Shown here: piece after piece, positions 43,025-51,937 of the stretch
How positions within the stretch are numbered: the first letter of the stretch is position 1
Layout of the letters: every line of letters starts with the position of its first letter
From: Actinomadura macrotermitis
Lineage (GTDB): Bacteria > Actinomycetota > Actinomycetes > Streptosporangiales > Streptosporangiaceae
Reading direction: 5' to 3'
NCBI RefSeq assembly: GCF_009604375.1
Contig: NZ_WEGH01000002.1
Location: forward strand, 396,073 to 460,072
Length of the DNA: 64,000 nt
Notes under the pieces: model-generated
Database searches by the model: none
The model's input: only the letters and a program-made list of their open reading frames with translations
What the model was told of the DNA's origin: nothing
Made by a program: the position numbers and the translations under genes

Positions 43025-43611
43025 CTCCCCGCCTCCTCCCAGCGGTCGGTGACGCGGAGCCAGGGGACGAGCGTGGCGACGTCGTCGGCCGACACCGTCG
43101 CCCACGAGAACCACTCCCCCGCCCGGTCCTCCGCGCGCAGCCGCACCCGCTCGACGCGGGACGCGGTGCCCGGCGCGGTGACCTCGGCCAGCACCCGGCC
43201 GCCGGGCGCGAGCAGGCCGCAGACGCGGTGCAGCAGCGCCGCCGGATCACCGCCGATGCCGATGTTGCCGTCGGCGAGCAGCACGGTCGCGTAGCAGCCG
43301 GCGCCGGGGACCTGGTCGAACACGTCGCGGCAGAGGGCGAGGCCGCCCGCGGCGACGGTGAGCGCGACCGCGTGCGGCGCGATGTCGATGCCGAGCGCCA
43401 GCAGGCCGCGCGCGGTGAGCGCGACGGTGAGGCGGCCGGGGCCGGAGCCGACGTCCAGGACGGGCCCGGCGCAGCGGTCCAGCAGGCCGGCGTCGCCGGG
43501 CTGCAGCGTCCGCCAGTCGTCGACCGGCAGCGGGCGGCGCGCGCCGGCGGCGTCCTCGATCTCCACCCCGTCGTGGCCGCGCAGCGCCTGCGCGTACAGC
43601 TCCCCGATCAC
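43000..43611 (-). CDS. Class I SAM-dependent methyltransferase
   Basis: A 203-residue methyltransferase: motif I PVLDVGSGPGRLTVALTARG, LGIDIAPHAV, VLLADGNIGIGGDPAALL and LLAPGGRVLAEVTAPG. The GTG at 43611 overlaps the stop of the DUF2064 gene by GTGA. It sits among glycosyltransferases, so a sugar, polyprenyl or glycolipid acceptor is likely. Its 3' end overlaps the molybdoenzyme gene. Confidence 0.8.
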   Translation of the reverse strand: MIGELYAQALRGHDGVEIEDAAGARRPLPVDDWRTLQPGDAGLLDRCAGPVLDVGSGPGRLTVALTARGLLALGIDIAPHAVALTVAAGGLALCRDVFDQVPGAGCYATVLLADGNIGIGGDPAALLHRVCGLLAPGGRVLAEVTAPGTASRVERVRLRAEDRAGEWFSWATVSADDVATLVPWLRVTDRWEEAGRWFVALRY

Positions 43612-44225
43612 GCGGCCACCCCCTGCAGCGCGGCGGCGAACCGGCCGTGCGGGGCCAGGCGGGCGACGTGCGCGGCATCGGCGGGGGTGTCGACGTCGGT
43701 GAGCTCGGGCAGCAGCGCCACGTCCAGGCCGCGCAGCCGGGCGAGCTGGCGGCGGCCGGTGTCGGGCCGCGACATCGGGACGCCGCGCAGCAGCGCCGCG
43801 TCGGGGCGGCGCAGGCCGAGCAGCCAGAACCCGCCGTCGGCGGCGGGGCCGAACACCGCGTCGCGGGTGCGCAGCGCGTCCGCCGCCGACTCCAGCAGCG
43901 CGGGGGTGACCTGCGGGGTGTCCATGCCGATCAGGACGAGGGGCCGGCCGGCGTAGGCGTCGTCGAACGCGTGCGCGAGCCGCTCGTCCAGCCCGGCGCC
44001 GCGCTGCGCGATCACCTGGACGCCGGCCGGCAGCCACGGCCCGGCCCGCCCGGCGAGCGCGAGGGTCCGGGCCCCGGCCGGCGTGGCCGCGACGGCGTCG
44101 AGGGTGTCGGCGAGCGCCGCCTCGGCCAGGCGAGCGGCCTGCTCGGGCGTGTAGACGGGCGTCAGCCGCGTCTTCACCCGCCCCGCGACGGGCTCCTTCG
44201 CGATCACGATCAGGTCGGCGTTCAC
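43608..44225 (-). CDS. DUF2064/TIGR04282-type glycosyltransferase-like protein
   Basis: This 205-residue GT-A-fold protein has the nucleotidyl/glycosyl-transferase start LIVIAKEPVAGRVKTRLTP, a metal-site GMDTPQVTP and FGPAADGGFWLLGLRRPD. The family resembles CofC and MobA and is often next to GT2 enzymes. It may transfer a nucleotide or sugar. GTG start overlapping the GT2 stop. Confidence 0.82.
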   Translation of the reverse strand: MNADLIVIAKEPVAGRVKTRLTPVYTPEQAARLAEAALADTLDAVAATPAGARTLALAGRAGPWLPAGVQVIAQRGAGLDERLAHAFDDAYAGRPLVLIGMDTPQVTPALLESAADALRTRDAVFGPAADGGFWLLGLRRPDAALLRGVPMSRPDTGRRQLARLRGLDVALLPELTDVDTPADAAHVARLAPHGRFAAALQGVAA

Positions 44226-44872
44226 GCGGCCACCTCGGCCAGGACGCGGCGCATGTCGCGGACGGCGCGCAGGGTGCCGCGGGCCGTGCCGGTGACCTTG
44301 GAGCGGCCGGTGCGGGGCAGGTAGGCGACGTCGAGCTCGGTGACCGTCCAGCCGGCGCGGGCGGCGGCGAGCACCATCTCCAGCGGGTAGCCGAAGCGGC
44401 GGTCGGCGAGGCCGAGGTCCAGCAGCGGCGCGCGGCGGGCGGCGCGCATCGGGCCGAGGTCGTGCAGGCGGGTCCCGGCGCGGCGGTTCAGCGAGCGGGC
44501 GAGGACGGCGTTGCCGAGGCGGGCGTGCGGCGGCCAGGCGCCGCGGCCGGCCGGGCGGCGGCGGCCGAGGACCAGGCCGGCGGCGTCCAGCCCGGCGACG
44601 AGGCGCGGCAGCTCGCGGGGGTCGAGCGAGGCGTCGGCGTCCATGAAGCAGACGACGTCGGCGGTGGCGGCCTCCAGGCCGGCGTGGCAGGCGGCGCCGA
44701 AGCCGCGCCGCGGCTCGGCGACGACGAGGGCGCCGTGCCCGGCCGCCACCTCGGCGGACCCGTCGGTGGAGCCGTTGTCGACCACGATGGGCCGGAAGCC
44801 GTCCGGCATCCGGGTCAGCACCCATGGCAGGGCCGCGGCCTCGTCCAGACAGGGGAGGATCACCTCGATCAT
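44222..44872 (-). CDS. Family 2 glycosyltransferase
   Basis: A 216-residue GT2: MIEVILPCLDEAAALPWVLT, VVDNGSTDGSAEVA, RRGFGAACHAGLEAA, and the metal-binding VCFMDADASLDP. It looks like a short dolichyl-phosphate-mannose-synthase-type enzyme without membrane helices, and would load a polyprenyl phosphate with a sugar for the GT-C-like protein at the end of the operon. Overlaps epimerase and DUF2064 genes by four bases each. Confidence 0.86.
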   Translation of the reverse strand: MIEVILPCLDEAAALPWVLTRMPDGFRPIVVDNGSTDGSAEVAAGHGALVVAEPRRGFGAACHAGLEAATADVVCFMDADASLDPRELPRLVAGLDAAGLVLGRRRPAGRGAWPPHARLGNAVLARSLNRRAGTRLHDLGPMRAARRAPLLDLGLADRRFGYPLEMVLAAARAGWTVTELDVAYLPRTGRSKVTGTARGTLRAVRDMRRVLAEVAA

Positions 44873-45837
44873 GCGGGCACCCCCGCGAACTCCGCCATGC
44901 CGTCGGTGAACGGGACCTGCGCGGTGAAGCCCAGTCCGGCGCGGGCGCGTTCAGGGCTGGCCACGATGTGCCGGACGTCGCCGAGCCGGTATCCGCCGGT
45001 GACGACCGGTTCGGGCCCGCCGTAGGCGGCGGCGAGCGCGGCCGCCATGTCGGCGATCGTGCGGGGCTCGCCGCTGGCGATGTTGTAGGCGCCCTCGCCT
45101 TCGAGCGCGAGGACGTTGGCGCGGGCCACGTCGCGGACGTGCACGAAGTCGCGGCGCTGGCCGCCGTCCTCGAACACCAGCGGCGCCTCGCCGCGCTCCA
45201 GCCGCGACCGGAACAGCGCCGCGACGCCCGCGTACGGGGTGTCGCGCGGCATCCGCGGCCCGTACACGTTGTGGTAGCGCAGCGCGGCCACCGTGCCGCC
45301 GGTCATCCGCGCCCACGACGCCGCCAGGTGCTCCTGCGCGACCTTGGTGTCGGCGTAGACGTTGCGCGGGTCGAACGGCGCGTCCTCGCCGACCGTGCCG
45401 GGCGCCAGCGGCGCGCCGCAGACCGGGCACGGCGGCTCGAACCGCCCGGCGGCCAGATCCTGTTCGGCGCGCGGCGCGGGCCGGACCGGGCCGTGCTCGG
45501 CGCAGGCGTAGGCGCCCTCCCCGTACACCACCATCGAGGAGGCCAGCACGAGGCGCCCCACCCCGGCCCGCGCCATCTCCGCCAGCAGCACGGCGGTGCC
45601 CTGCGCGTTCGCCGAGGTGTAGGCGGGCAGGTCGAACACGTCCACGCCGAGCCCGACCATCGCGGCCTGGTGGCAGACGGCGTCGACCCCGCGCAGCAGC
45701 GGCGCGACGGCGCCGGGGTCGCGCACGTCCTGGCCGTCGCGCAGGTCCAGGGTGCGCACGTCGTGGCCGGCGGCGTCCAGCGCCTCGGCGATATGGGAGC
45801 CGATGAACCCCGACGCTCCAGTGAGCAGCACTCGCAT
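44869..45837 (-). CDS. NAD-dependent sugar-nucleotide epimerase/dehydratase
   Basis: A 322-residue extended SDR: NAD site TGASGFIGSHIAEALDAAG, catalytic YADTKVAQEH (YxxxK), LASSMVVYGEG and YHNVYGPRMPRDTPY. An insertion with two CxxC-like pairs (ACAEHGPV, PPCPVCGAPL) is unusual. It makes or changes the nucleotide sugar used by the operon. First gene of the seven; a TACGTT sits six bases before its ATG and there is no ribosome site, so the transcript is probably leaderless. Confidence 0.85.
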   Translation of the reverse strand: MRVLLTGASGFIGSHIAEALDAAGHDVRTLDLRDGQDVRDPGAVAPLLRGVDAVCHQAAMVGLGVDVFDLPAYTSANAQGTAVLLAEMARAGVGRLVLASSMVVYGEGAYACAEHGPVRPAPRAEQDLAAGRFEPPCPVCGAPLAPGTVGEDAPFDPRNVYADTKVAQEHLAASWARMTGGTVAALRYHNVYGPRMPRDTPYAGVAALFRSRLERGEAPLVFEDGGQRRDFVHVRDVARANVLALEGEGAYNIASGEPRTIADMAAALAAAYGGPEPVVTGGYRLGDVRHIVASPERARAGLGFTAQVPFTDGMAEFAGVPA

Positions 45838-45843
45838 GGTGCG

Positions 45844-45849
45844 AACGTA
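45844..45849 (-). promoter_or_regulatory. Predicted -10 of the seven-gene operon
   Basis: TACGTT on the minus strand, six bases before ATG 45837. It matches the leaderless spacing seen at other genes in this window. Confidence 0.45.
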
Positions 45850-45906
45850 GGACGCGAACCGCGGGAAAACCCGGTTCAGGCCCGTCCCGTACGCACCTCG
45901 TAAGAA

Positions 45907-46059
45907 TTACCGCTCGTTCTCGGCGACCCGCTGATGCAGCCGCTCCCTGATCTCGTCCGGCGTGTACGCGCGCCGCCGCCGCTCCTGCCGCACGATGACC
46001 GCCCCGGTCGCGGCGACCCCGACGAATCCGGCGATGCCCAGCGCCTTCCACCACTTCAT
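45907..46059 (-). CDS. 50-residue single-span membrane protein
   Basis: One hydrophobic helix (ALGIAGFVGVAATGAVIV) follows MKWWK, then a basic stretch RQERRRRAYTPDEIRERLHQ. It would sit in the membrane with a charged cytoplasmic tail. No family is recognised. The TACTTT hexamer six bases upstream overlaps the -10 of the divergent gene, whose start is only 18 bases away. Confidence 0.6.
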   Translation of the reverse strand: MKWWKALGIAGFVGVAATGAVIVRQERRRRAYTPDEIRERLHQRVAENER

Positions 46060-46064
46060 GTGCC

Positions 46065-46071
46065 TAAAGTA
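46065..46071. promoter_or_regulatory. Overlapping back-to-back -10 elements
   Basis: Plus strand TAAAGT (46065-46070) is seven bases before ATG 46078. Minus strand TACTTT (46066-46071) is six bases before ATG 46059. Both genes lack ribosome sites, so one AT-rich patch may start leaderless transcripts in both directions. Confidence 0.5.
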
Positions 46072-46077
46072 GCGATC

Positions 46078-46707
46078 ATGTCCGGCACGAGCATCGGTCT
46101 CGACGAGGCCGTAGAACTGACCCGCACCGGTGACGTGTGGCTGTTCCGCGGCCGCACCGCCGCCGACCGGGCCATCCAGACGATGACCAACAGCCCCGTC
46201 AACCACGTCGGCATGGCGGTGGTGATCGACGACCTGCCGCCGCTGATGTGGCACGCCGAGCTCGGCCGGTCGCTGCCGGACCTGTGGTCGGGCGGCAACC
46301 ACCGCGGCGCCCAGCTGCACGACCTGCGCGAGGCCGTCGTGGCGTGGTGCACCAGGTACGAGCAGCGGGCGTGGCTGCGGCAGCTCGACCCGCCCGCGAC
46401 GCGGGAGATGGAGGACGCCGCGCTGCGCACGGTCGCGCGCCTCGACGGCACCCCGTTCCCCTCCACCGGCCGGCTCGCGTCGCGGTGGCTGCGCGGCCGC
46501 ATCCCGGTGCGCCGCCCGAAGGAGCGCGACATGAACCTGGAGACGGCGTTCTGCGCGGAGATCGTCGCGTCGACCTACCAGGACATGGGGCTGCTCTCCA
46601 AGGACCGCCGCCCGAACTGGTACGACCCGGGCCGCTTCTGGAGCGGCGACGACCTGGAGCTGGCAGGCGGAGCCGCCTTGGGCGGCGAGATCCGCGTCAA
46701 TTTGTAG
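46078..46707 (+). CDS. Permuted NlpC/P60-like (papain-fold) protein
   Basis: A 209-residue protein in which the His-containing strand comes first (VNHVGMAVVIDDLPPLMWHAE) and the Cys helix last (LETAFCAEIVASTYQDMGLL). This is the circularly permuted papain-like order of the YiiX/LRAT-type group. Such enzymes cleave amide or ester bonds in lipids or peptides. No signal peptide is seen. The region 46708-46853 after it carries an alaS tail copy and a terminator. Confidence 0.7.
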   Translation: MSGTSIGLDEAVELTRTGDVWLFRGRTAADRAIQTMTNSPVNHVGMAVVIDDLPPLMWHAELGRSLPDLWSGGNHRGAQLHDLREAVVAWCTRYEQRAWLRQLDPPATREMEDAALRTVARLDGTPFPSTGRLASRWLRGRIPVRRPKERDMNLETAFCAEIVASTYQDMGLLSKDRRPNWYDPGRFWSGDDLELAGGAALGGEIRVNL

Positions 46708-46734
46708 GCGCGCTCTCCCAGTGCCCGCCCCGCT

Positions 46735-46794
46735 TCATGCCAGGCGCGACGGGATCAGGTCAGCGATGCGGTCCAACACCTTCGCGCCGTCCGC
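46735..46794 (-). pseudogene. Duplicated 3' tail of alaS
   Basis: Read on the minus strand this encodes [19 protein letters not shown] and a stop, the same C-terminal residues as the alaS gene that ends at 46854. Against that copy the DNA differs at about six of 60 positions, and the differences within the shared codons are synonymous. It stands beyond the alaS terminator. Upstream of the Ala-Asp codons the similarity stops. It has no start codon and is not expressed as a protein. Confidence 0.75.
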
Positions 46795-46816
46795 GACGCG
46801 AAAGCAGTGGTTTCCG

Positions 46817-46850
46817 TAGGGCGGGCGCCGGTCTCCCGGCGCCCGCCCTA
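46817..46850. terminator. alaS terminator hairpin
   Basis: Perfect 15-bp arms TAGGGCGGGCGCCGG and complement around TCTC. It begins four bases beyond the alaS stop on the minus strand and also faces the convergent gene. Confidence 0.88.
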
Positions 46851-46853
46851 TGT

Positions 46854-49496
46854 TCAGGCCAGACGCGACGGGATCAGGTCAGCGATGCGGTCCAGGACCT
46901 TGGCGCCGTCCGTCGGGGGCTTGCCCTGGGCCATCTCCGGGCTGCCGCCGCCCTTGCCCTCCAGCGCGGCCTTCACCAGGTCGGCGGCGGACAGGCCGCG
47001 GTCGCGGGCGGCCGGGTTGGTGGTGACGACGAACCCGGACTTGGCCAGGACCGCCACGACGGCCGCCCGGCCTCCAGGGACGCCGTCACGGATGCTGCTC
47101 GCGAGCGCACGCGCGTCGCCGTCGGTGGCGGTGCCGATGTAGGCGACGCCGTTGATGTCGACGGCGTCGCGGGCGAGCTGCGCCGCCTGCCCGGCGGTGA
47201 TCTCGTCGCGCAGCTTCTGCGCGTCGCGCTCGGCCTTCTTGGCGCGCTCGACGAGCGCGGCGATCCGGTCGGGCAGCTCCTCGCGCGGCGCGTTCAGCTG
47301 CTCGGCGATGCGGGTGACCAGGTCGCGTTCGCGGGCCAGGTAGCGGAAGCCCTCCAGGCCGGTGACGGCCTCGATGCGGCGCTGCCCGGCGCCGACCGAC
47401 GACTCGCCGGTGAGCGCGACCGTCCCGATCTGCGCGGACCGGTCGACGTGGGTGCCGCCGCACAGCTCCCGCGACCACGCGCCGCCGATCTCCACCACGC
47501 GCACGTTCTCGTCGTAGGTCTCGCCGAACAGCGCGAGCGCGCCGATCTCGCGGGCCTGCGGCAGCGGCATGTAGCGGACGTCGACCGGCAGGTCGCGGCG
47601 GATCGCCAGGTTGGCGGCCTCCTCGATCTCGCTGCGGGTCTCGGCGGACAGGCCGCCGCGCCAGGAGAAGTCCAGCCGCAGGTAGCCGGGCCGGTTGTAG
47701 GAGCCGGCCTGCAGCGCCGCCGGGCCGAGGACCTGGCGGAGCGCGGCGTGCACGACGTGGGTGCCCGAGTGGGCCTGGCGGGCGCCGACGCGCCATTCGG
47801 GGTCGACCTTGGCGCGCACCGGCGTGCCCGCGGCCAGCTCGCCGCCGACGACGCGCACCTGGTGCACGACCAGGCCCTTGACGGGCCGCTGCACGTCCAG
47901 CACCTCGGCCGACACGCTCGGGCCCTCCAGGACGCCGGCGTCGCTGTCCTGGCCGCCGGACTCGGCGTAGAACGGGGTCTTGTCCAGCACGACCGAGACG
48001 ATCTGCCCGTCGCGGGCGACGGGGACCGGCGCCCCCTCGTGGAAGATCGCCAGGACGGTGGAGTCGGTCTCCAGCGTCTCGTAGGCGAGCCAGTCGGTCG
48101 GGCCGGACTCGTCCAGCACCGCGCGGAACAGGCCGGTGTCGGCGTGGCCGGACTTCTTGGCCTGCGCGTCGGCCTTGGCGCGGCGGCGCTGCTCGCTCAT
48201 CAGCTCGCGGAAACCCGCGACGTCGACGGCCAGGCCGCGCTCGCCGGCGATCTCCACGGTGAGGTCGATGGGGAAGCCGTAGGTGTCGTGCAGCTGGAAC
48301 GCGGTGGCCGCGCCGAGCCGGTCCTCGGCGGTGTCCAGGGCCTGGTCGAGGATGACGCTGCCCTGGCGCAGCGTGCCGCGGAACGCCTCCTCCTCGCCGT
48401 AGGCGTAGGACGAGATGCGCTCGAAGTCGGCGGCGAGCTCGGGGTAGGACGGCGCCATGACGTCGCGGGCGACCGGCAGCAGCTCGGGCAGCACCGGGTC
48501 CTCGTAGCCGAGCAGCCGCATCGCGCGCACCGCGCGGCGCAGGATGCGGCGCAGCACGTAGCCGCGGCCCTCGTTGGCGGGGGTGACGCCGTCGCCGATC
48601 AGCATCAGCGCGGTGCGGACGTGGTCGGCGACGACGCGCAGCCGCACGTCGTCGGGGTGGCTCTCGGCGGCCGAGTGGCCCGAGTGCTCGCCGTAGCGCT
48701 TGCCGGCCAGGCGGGCGGCGGCGTCCAGGATCGGGCGGGTCTCGTCGATCTCGTAGAGGTTGTCGACGCCCTGCAGCAGCGTGGCCATCCGCTCCAGGCC
48801 CATGCCGGTGTCGATGTTGCGGGCGGGCAGGTCGCCGAGGATCGGGAAGTCCTCCTTGCCGCTGCCCTCGCCGCGCTCGTACTGCATGAAGACCAGGTTC
48901 CAGAACTCCATGTACCGGTCTTCGTCGACCTCGGGGCCGCCCTCGCGGCCGTAGGCGGGGCCGCGGTCGTAGTACAGCTCCGAGCAGGGGCCGCAGGGGC
49001 CCGGGACGCCCATCGACCAGAAGTTGTCGGCCTTGCCGCGCCGCACGATCCGCGCCTCGGGCAGGCCGATCACGTCGCGCCAGATGCCGTAGGCCTCGTC
49101 GTCGTCGAGGTAGACCGTCGCCCAGATCCGCTCGGCGTCCAGGCCGTAGCCGCCGTCGTCCTGCGCCTTGGTGACCAGGTCCCAGGCGAGCCGGATCGCC
49201 TCCTCCTTGAAGTAGTCGCCGAAGGAGAAGTTGCCGTTCATCTGGAAGAACGTGCCGTGCCGGGTGGTCTTGCCGACCTCGTCGATGTCCAGGGTGCGGA
49301 TGCACTTCTGGACGCTGGCGGCGCGCGGGTAGGGCGGGGTGACCTGGCCGAGCAGGTAGGGCTTGAACGGGACCATGCCGGCGTTGACGAACAGCAGGTT
49401 GGGGTCCTCGGCGGGCAGCGGGGCGCTGGCGGCCACGGTGTGCCCGCGCTGCTCGAAGTGCTCCAGGAATCGCCGCTTGACCTCTGCCGTCCGCAC
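46854..49496 (-). CDS. alaS: Alanyl-tRNA synthetase
   Basis: An 880-residue class II synthetase, full length. The catalytic domain ([58 protein letters not shown]) is followed by the editing domain with HxxxH ([10 protein letters not shown]) and [13 protein letters not shown], and a C-terminal DHHA1/C-Ala region. It charges tRNA-Ala and removes mischarged Ser/Gly. GTG 49496 follows AAGGGGGCGGTGTC. A copy of its last codons lies downstream beyond the terminator. Confidence 0.98.
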   Translation of the reverse strand: MRTAEVKRRFLEHFEQRGHTVAASAPLPAEDPNLLFVNAGMVPFKPYLLGQVTPPYPRAASVQKCIRTLDIDEVGKTTRHGTFFQMNGNFSFGDYFKEEAIRLAWDLVTKAQDDGGYGLDAERIWATVYLDDDEAYGIWRDVIGLPEARIVRRGKADNFWSMGVPGPCGPCSELYYDRGPAYGREGGPEVDEDRYMEFWNLVFMQYERGEGSGKEDFPILGDLPARNIDTGMGLERMATLLQGVDNLYEIDETRPILDAAARLAGKRYGEHSGHSAAESHPDDVRLRVVADHVRTALMLIGDGVTPANEGRGYVLRRILRRAVRAMRLLGYEDPVLPELLPVARDVMAPSYPELAADFERISSYAYGEEEAFRGTLRQGSVILDQALDTAEDRLGAATAFQLHDTYGFPIDLTVEIAGERGLAVDVAGFRELMSEQRRRAKADAQAKKSGHADTGLFRAVLDESGPTDWLAYETLETDSTVLAIFHEGAPVPVARDGQIVSVVLDKTPFYAESGGQDSDAGVLEGPSVSAEVLDVQRPVKGLVVHQVRVVGGELAAGTPVRAKVDPEWRVGARQAHSGTHVVHAALRQVLGPAALQAGSYNRPGYLRLDFSWRGGLSAETRSEIEEAANLAIRRDLPVDVRYMPLPQAREIGALALFGETYDENVRVVEIGGAWSRELCGGTHVDRSAQIGTVALTGESSVGAGQRRIEAVTGLEGFRYLARERDLVTRIAEQLNAPREELPDRIAALVERAKKAERDAQKLRDEITAGQAAQLARDAVDINGVAYIGTATDGDARALASSIRDGVPGGRAAVVAVLAKSGFVVTTNPAARDRGLSAADLVKAALEGKGGGSPEMAQGKPPTDGAKVLDRIADLIPSRLA

Positions 49497-49587
49497 GACA
49501 CCGCCCCCTTCGTTCCCGCGAACCGTTCGCGGACATCGATGGTATCGGCGTCCTGAGCAGGCTCCGGCTTCTGAGATCCTCGTCCCC

Positions 49588-49995
49588 ATGCAGCAAGCGT
49601 CACGTCCCGACCGCCGGCTCGACCTGAGCGACGAACGCGTCCTCGCCTTCTGGCGGGAGCGGCACCTGTGCACGCTCACCACGCTCCGCCCGGACGGGAC
49701 GCCGCACGTGGTGCCGGTCGGCGCGACGCTCGATCCCGAGGCGGGGGTGGCCCGGGTGATCACCTCGGCGGGCACCCGCAAGGCGCGCAACGCGGCGGCG
49801 GGCGGGCCGGTCGCGCTCTGCCAGGTCGACGGGCGGCGCTGGGCGACGATCGAGGGCCGCGCCCGGGTGCTGGACTCGGCCGAGGCCGTCGCGGACGCCG
49901 AGGCCCGGTACGCCGTCCGCTACAAGCCGCCGCGCCCGAACCCCGAGCGGGTCGTCATCGAGATCGCCATCGAGCGGATCATCGGTCTTGTCTGA
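49588..49995 (+). CDS. PPOX-class (F420-dependent-type) oxidoreductase
   Basis: A 135-residue split-barrel flavin/F420 protein: [60 protein letters not shown]. It matches the TIGR03618-type F420-binding group common in mycobacteria and actinomycetes. It directly precedes cobL with eight bases of overlap, so it may serve the corrin pathway or simply share the promoter. Confidence 0.82.
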   Translation: MQQASRPDRRLDLSDERVLAFWRERHLCTLTTLRPDGTPHVVPVGATLDPEAGVARVITSAGTRKARNAAAGGPVALCQVDGRRWATIEGRARVLDSAEAVADAEARYAVRYKPPRPNPERVVIEIAIERIIGLV

Positions 49996-51151
49996 GACGT
50001 CCGTCGTCGGGATCGGCGCGGACGGCTGGGCGGGCCTCGCCGAACCCTCCCGGGACGCGCTGCGCACCGCCGAGGTGATCTTCGGCGGCGGCCGTCAGCT
50101 GGACCTGCTGCCGTCCTCGGTCACCGGGGAGCGGGTCGCGTGGCCGTCGCCGATGCTGCCCGCGCTGGAGGGCCTGCTCGCCGCGCACGAGGGGCGGCGG
50201 ATCGCGGTGCTCGCGAGCGGCGACCCGATGTTCTACGGGATCGGCGGCACGCTGGTGCGGCTGCTCGGCGCGGACCGGCTGCGGGTGCTGCCGCATCCGT
50301 CGTCGGTGTCGCTGGCCTGCGCCCGGCTCGGCTGGCCGCTGGAGGAGACCGAGGTCGTCAGCGCGGTCGGGCGGCCGGTGGAGGCGCTGCGCGCCGTCCT
50401 CGCGCCGGGCCGGCGGGTCCTGGTGCTGAGCGCCGGCGCGGACACGCCCGCGCGGATCGCCGAGCTGGCCGGGGACGCCGAGCTGACCGTGCTGGAGCGG
50501 CTCGGCGCGCCGGACGAACGCGTCGGCCCCCTCCACGACGCCGTCGACCCGCTCAACATCGTCGCGGTGCGCTGCGGGGACGCGCCCGCCCTGCCGCGCG
50601 TCCCGGGCCTGCCCGACGACGCCTACGAGCACGACGGGCAGCTCACCAAGCGGGAGATCCGCGCGATCACCCTCGCCGCGCTCGCGCCGCTGCCCGGGCA
50701 GCTGCTCTGGGACGTCGGCGGCGGCGCGGGCAGCATCGGCATCGAGTGGATGCGGGCGCACCCCTCCTGCCGGGCGGTCGCGGTCGAGGCCGTGCCCGAG
50801 CGGGCCGCCCGGATCACCGCGAACGCCGCCGCGCTCGGCGTCCCGGCGCTGCGGGTCGTGACCGGGCGGGCGCCGGGCGCGCTCGCCGGGCTGCCCGCGC
50901 CCGACGCGGTGTTCGTCGGCGGCGGCGTCACCGCGCCCGGCATGATCGACGCCTGCTGGGCGGCGCTGCGGCCGGGCGGGCGGCTGGTCGTCAACGCCGT
51001 CACGCTGGAGTCGGAGCAGGTCGTGGCGGCGGGCCGGGCCCGGCTCGGCGGCGACCTGACCCGGATAGCGATCAACCGCGCCGCCCCCGTCGGCGGGTTC
51101 ACAGGATGGAGAGCGATGATGCCGGTGACCCAGTGGACGGCCGTCAAATGA
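49988..51151 (+). CDS. cobL: Precorrin-6Y C5,15-methyltransferase (decarboxylating)
   Basis: This 387-residue fusion has an N-terminal CbiE tetrapyrrole methylase domain ([36 protein letters not shown]) and a C-terminal CbiT domain ([20 protein letters not shown]). It methylates C5 and C15 and decarboxylates the acetate at C12 in cobalamin synthesis. It uses a TTG start inside the end of the PPOX gene. cobM follows with ATGA overlap. Confidence 0.93.
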   Translation: MSETSVVGIGADGWAGLAEPSRDALRTAEVIFGGGRQLDLLPSSVTGERVAWPSPMLPALEGLLAAHEGRRIAVLASGDPMFYGIGGTLVRLLGADRLRVLPHPSSVSLACARLGWPLEETEVVSAVGRPVEALRAVLAPGRRVLVLSAGADTPARIAELAGDAELTVLERLGAPDERVGPLHDAVDPLNIVAVRCGDAPALPRVPGLPDDAYEHDGQLTKREIRAITLAALAPLPGQLLWDVGGGAGSIGIEWMRAHPSCRAVAVEAVPERAARITANAAALGVPALRVVTGRAPGALAGLPAPDAVFVGGGVTAPGMIDACWAALRPGGRLVVNAVTLESEQVVAAGRARLGGDLTRIAINRAAPVGGFTGWRAMMPVTQWTAVK

Positions 51152-51894
51152 CCGTGCACTTCATCGGCGCCGGTCCGGGCGCCGCCGACCTGATCACCGT
51201 GCGCGGCCGGGACCTCATCGCCGCCGCGCCCGTCTGCCTGTACGCCGGCAGCCTCGTCCCGGACGAGGTGCTGGCGTGGTGCCCGCCGGGCGCGCGGCTG
51301 GTCGACACCGCCAAGATGGTGCTGGACGACATCGTCGCCGAGATGGTCGCCGCGCACGCCGCCGGGCAGGACGTGGCGCGGCTGCACTCGGGCGACCCGT
51401 CGGTGTTCAGCGCGATGGCCGAGCAGATGCGGCGGCTGGACGCGGCGGGCGTCCCCTACAAGGTCACGCCGGGCGTCCCGGCGTTCGCGGCGGCGGCCGC
51501 GTCCCTCGGCCGCGAGCTGACCGTCCCGGGCGTCGGGCAGACCGTCGTGCTCACCCGCACCTCGGCGCGCGCGACGCCGATGCCGCCCGGCGAGGACCTG
51601 GCGACGCTCGGCCGCAGCCGCGCCACGATGGTGCTGCACCTGGCCGTGCAGCGGATCGACGAGGTCGTCGCGGAGCTGGTCCCCAACTACGGCGCGGACT
51701 GCCCGGCGGCCGTGGTCGCCTACGCGAGCCGCCCGGACGAGATCGTGCTGCGCGGCACGCTCGCCGACATCGCCGCGCAGGTGCGCGCGGCCGACGTCCG
51801 CCGCACCGCCGTGATCATCGTCGGGTCGGTGCTGACCGCGGCGGGCTTCACCGACAGCCACCTGTACTCGGCCGCCCGCTGCCGCGACGAATAA
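51148..51894 (+). CDS. cobM: Precorrin-4 C11-methyltransferase
   Basis: A 248-residue tetrapyrrole methylase: [53 protein letters not shown] and [20 protein letters not shown], all standard for CobM/CbiF. It methylates C11. It is the last gene of the first cob block; the rest of the pathway genes resume at 58643. Confidence 0.94.
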   Translation: MTVHFIGAGPGAADLITVRGRDLIAAAPVCLYAGSLVPDEVLAWCPPGARLVDTAKMVLDDIVAEMVAAHAAGQDVARLHSGDPSVFSAMAEQMRRLDAAGVPYKVTPGVPAFAAAAASLGRELTVPGVGQTVVLTRTSARATPMPPGEDLATLGRSRATMVLHLAVQRIDEVVAELVPNYGADCPAAVVAYASRPDEIVLRGTLADIAAQVRAADVRRTAVIIVGSVLTAAGFTDSHLYSAARCRDE

Positions 51895-51920
51895 CGATCT
51901 TGACAGCGGGCGGTCGCCGG

Positions 51921-51937
51921 TGAATCGTCCCGATTCA
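51921..51937. promoter_or_regulatory. Inverted repeat touching a start codon
   Basis: TGAATCG and CGATTCA flank TCC, and the last base is the A of the ATG at 51937. It could hide the start in a hairpin or serve as an operator. Confidence 0.4.

Noticed and set aside
46137..49556. 1139-codon open frame antisense to alaS
   Set aside because: It is a GC-rich shadow frame. Its composition is low-complexity Gly/Arg/Val/Asp and the alaS protein on the other strand is certain.
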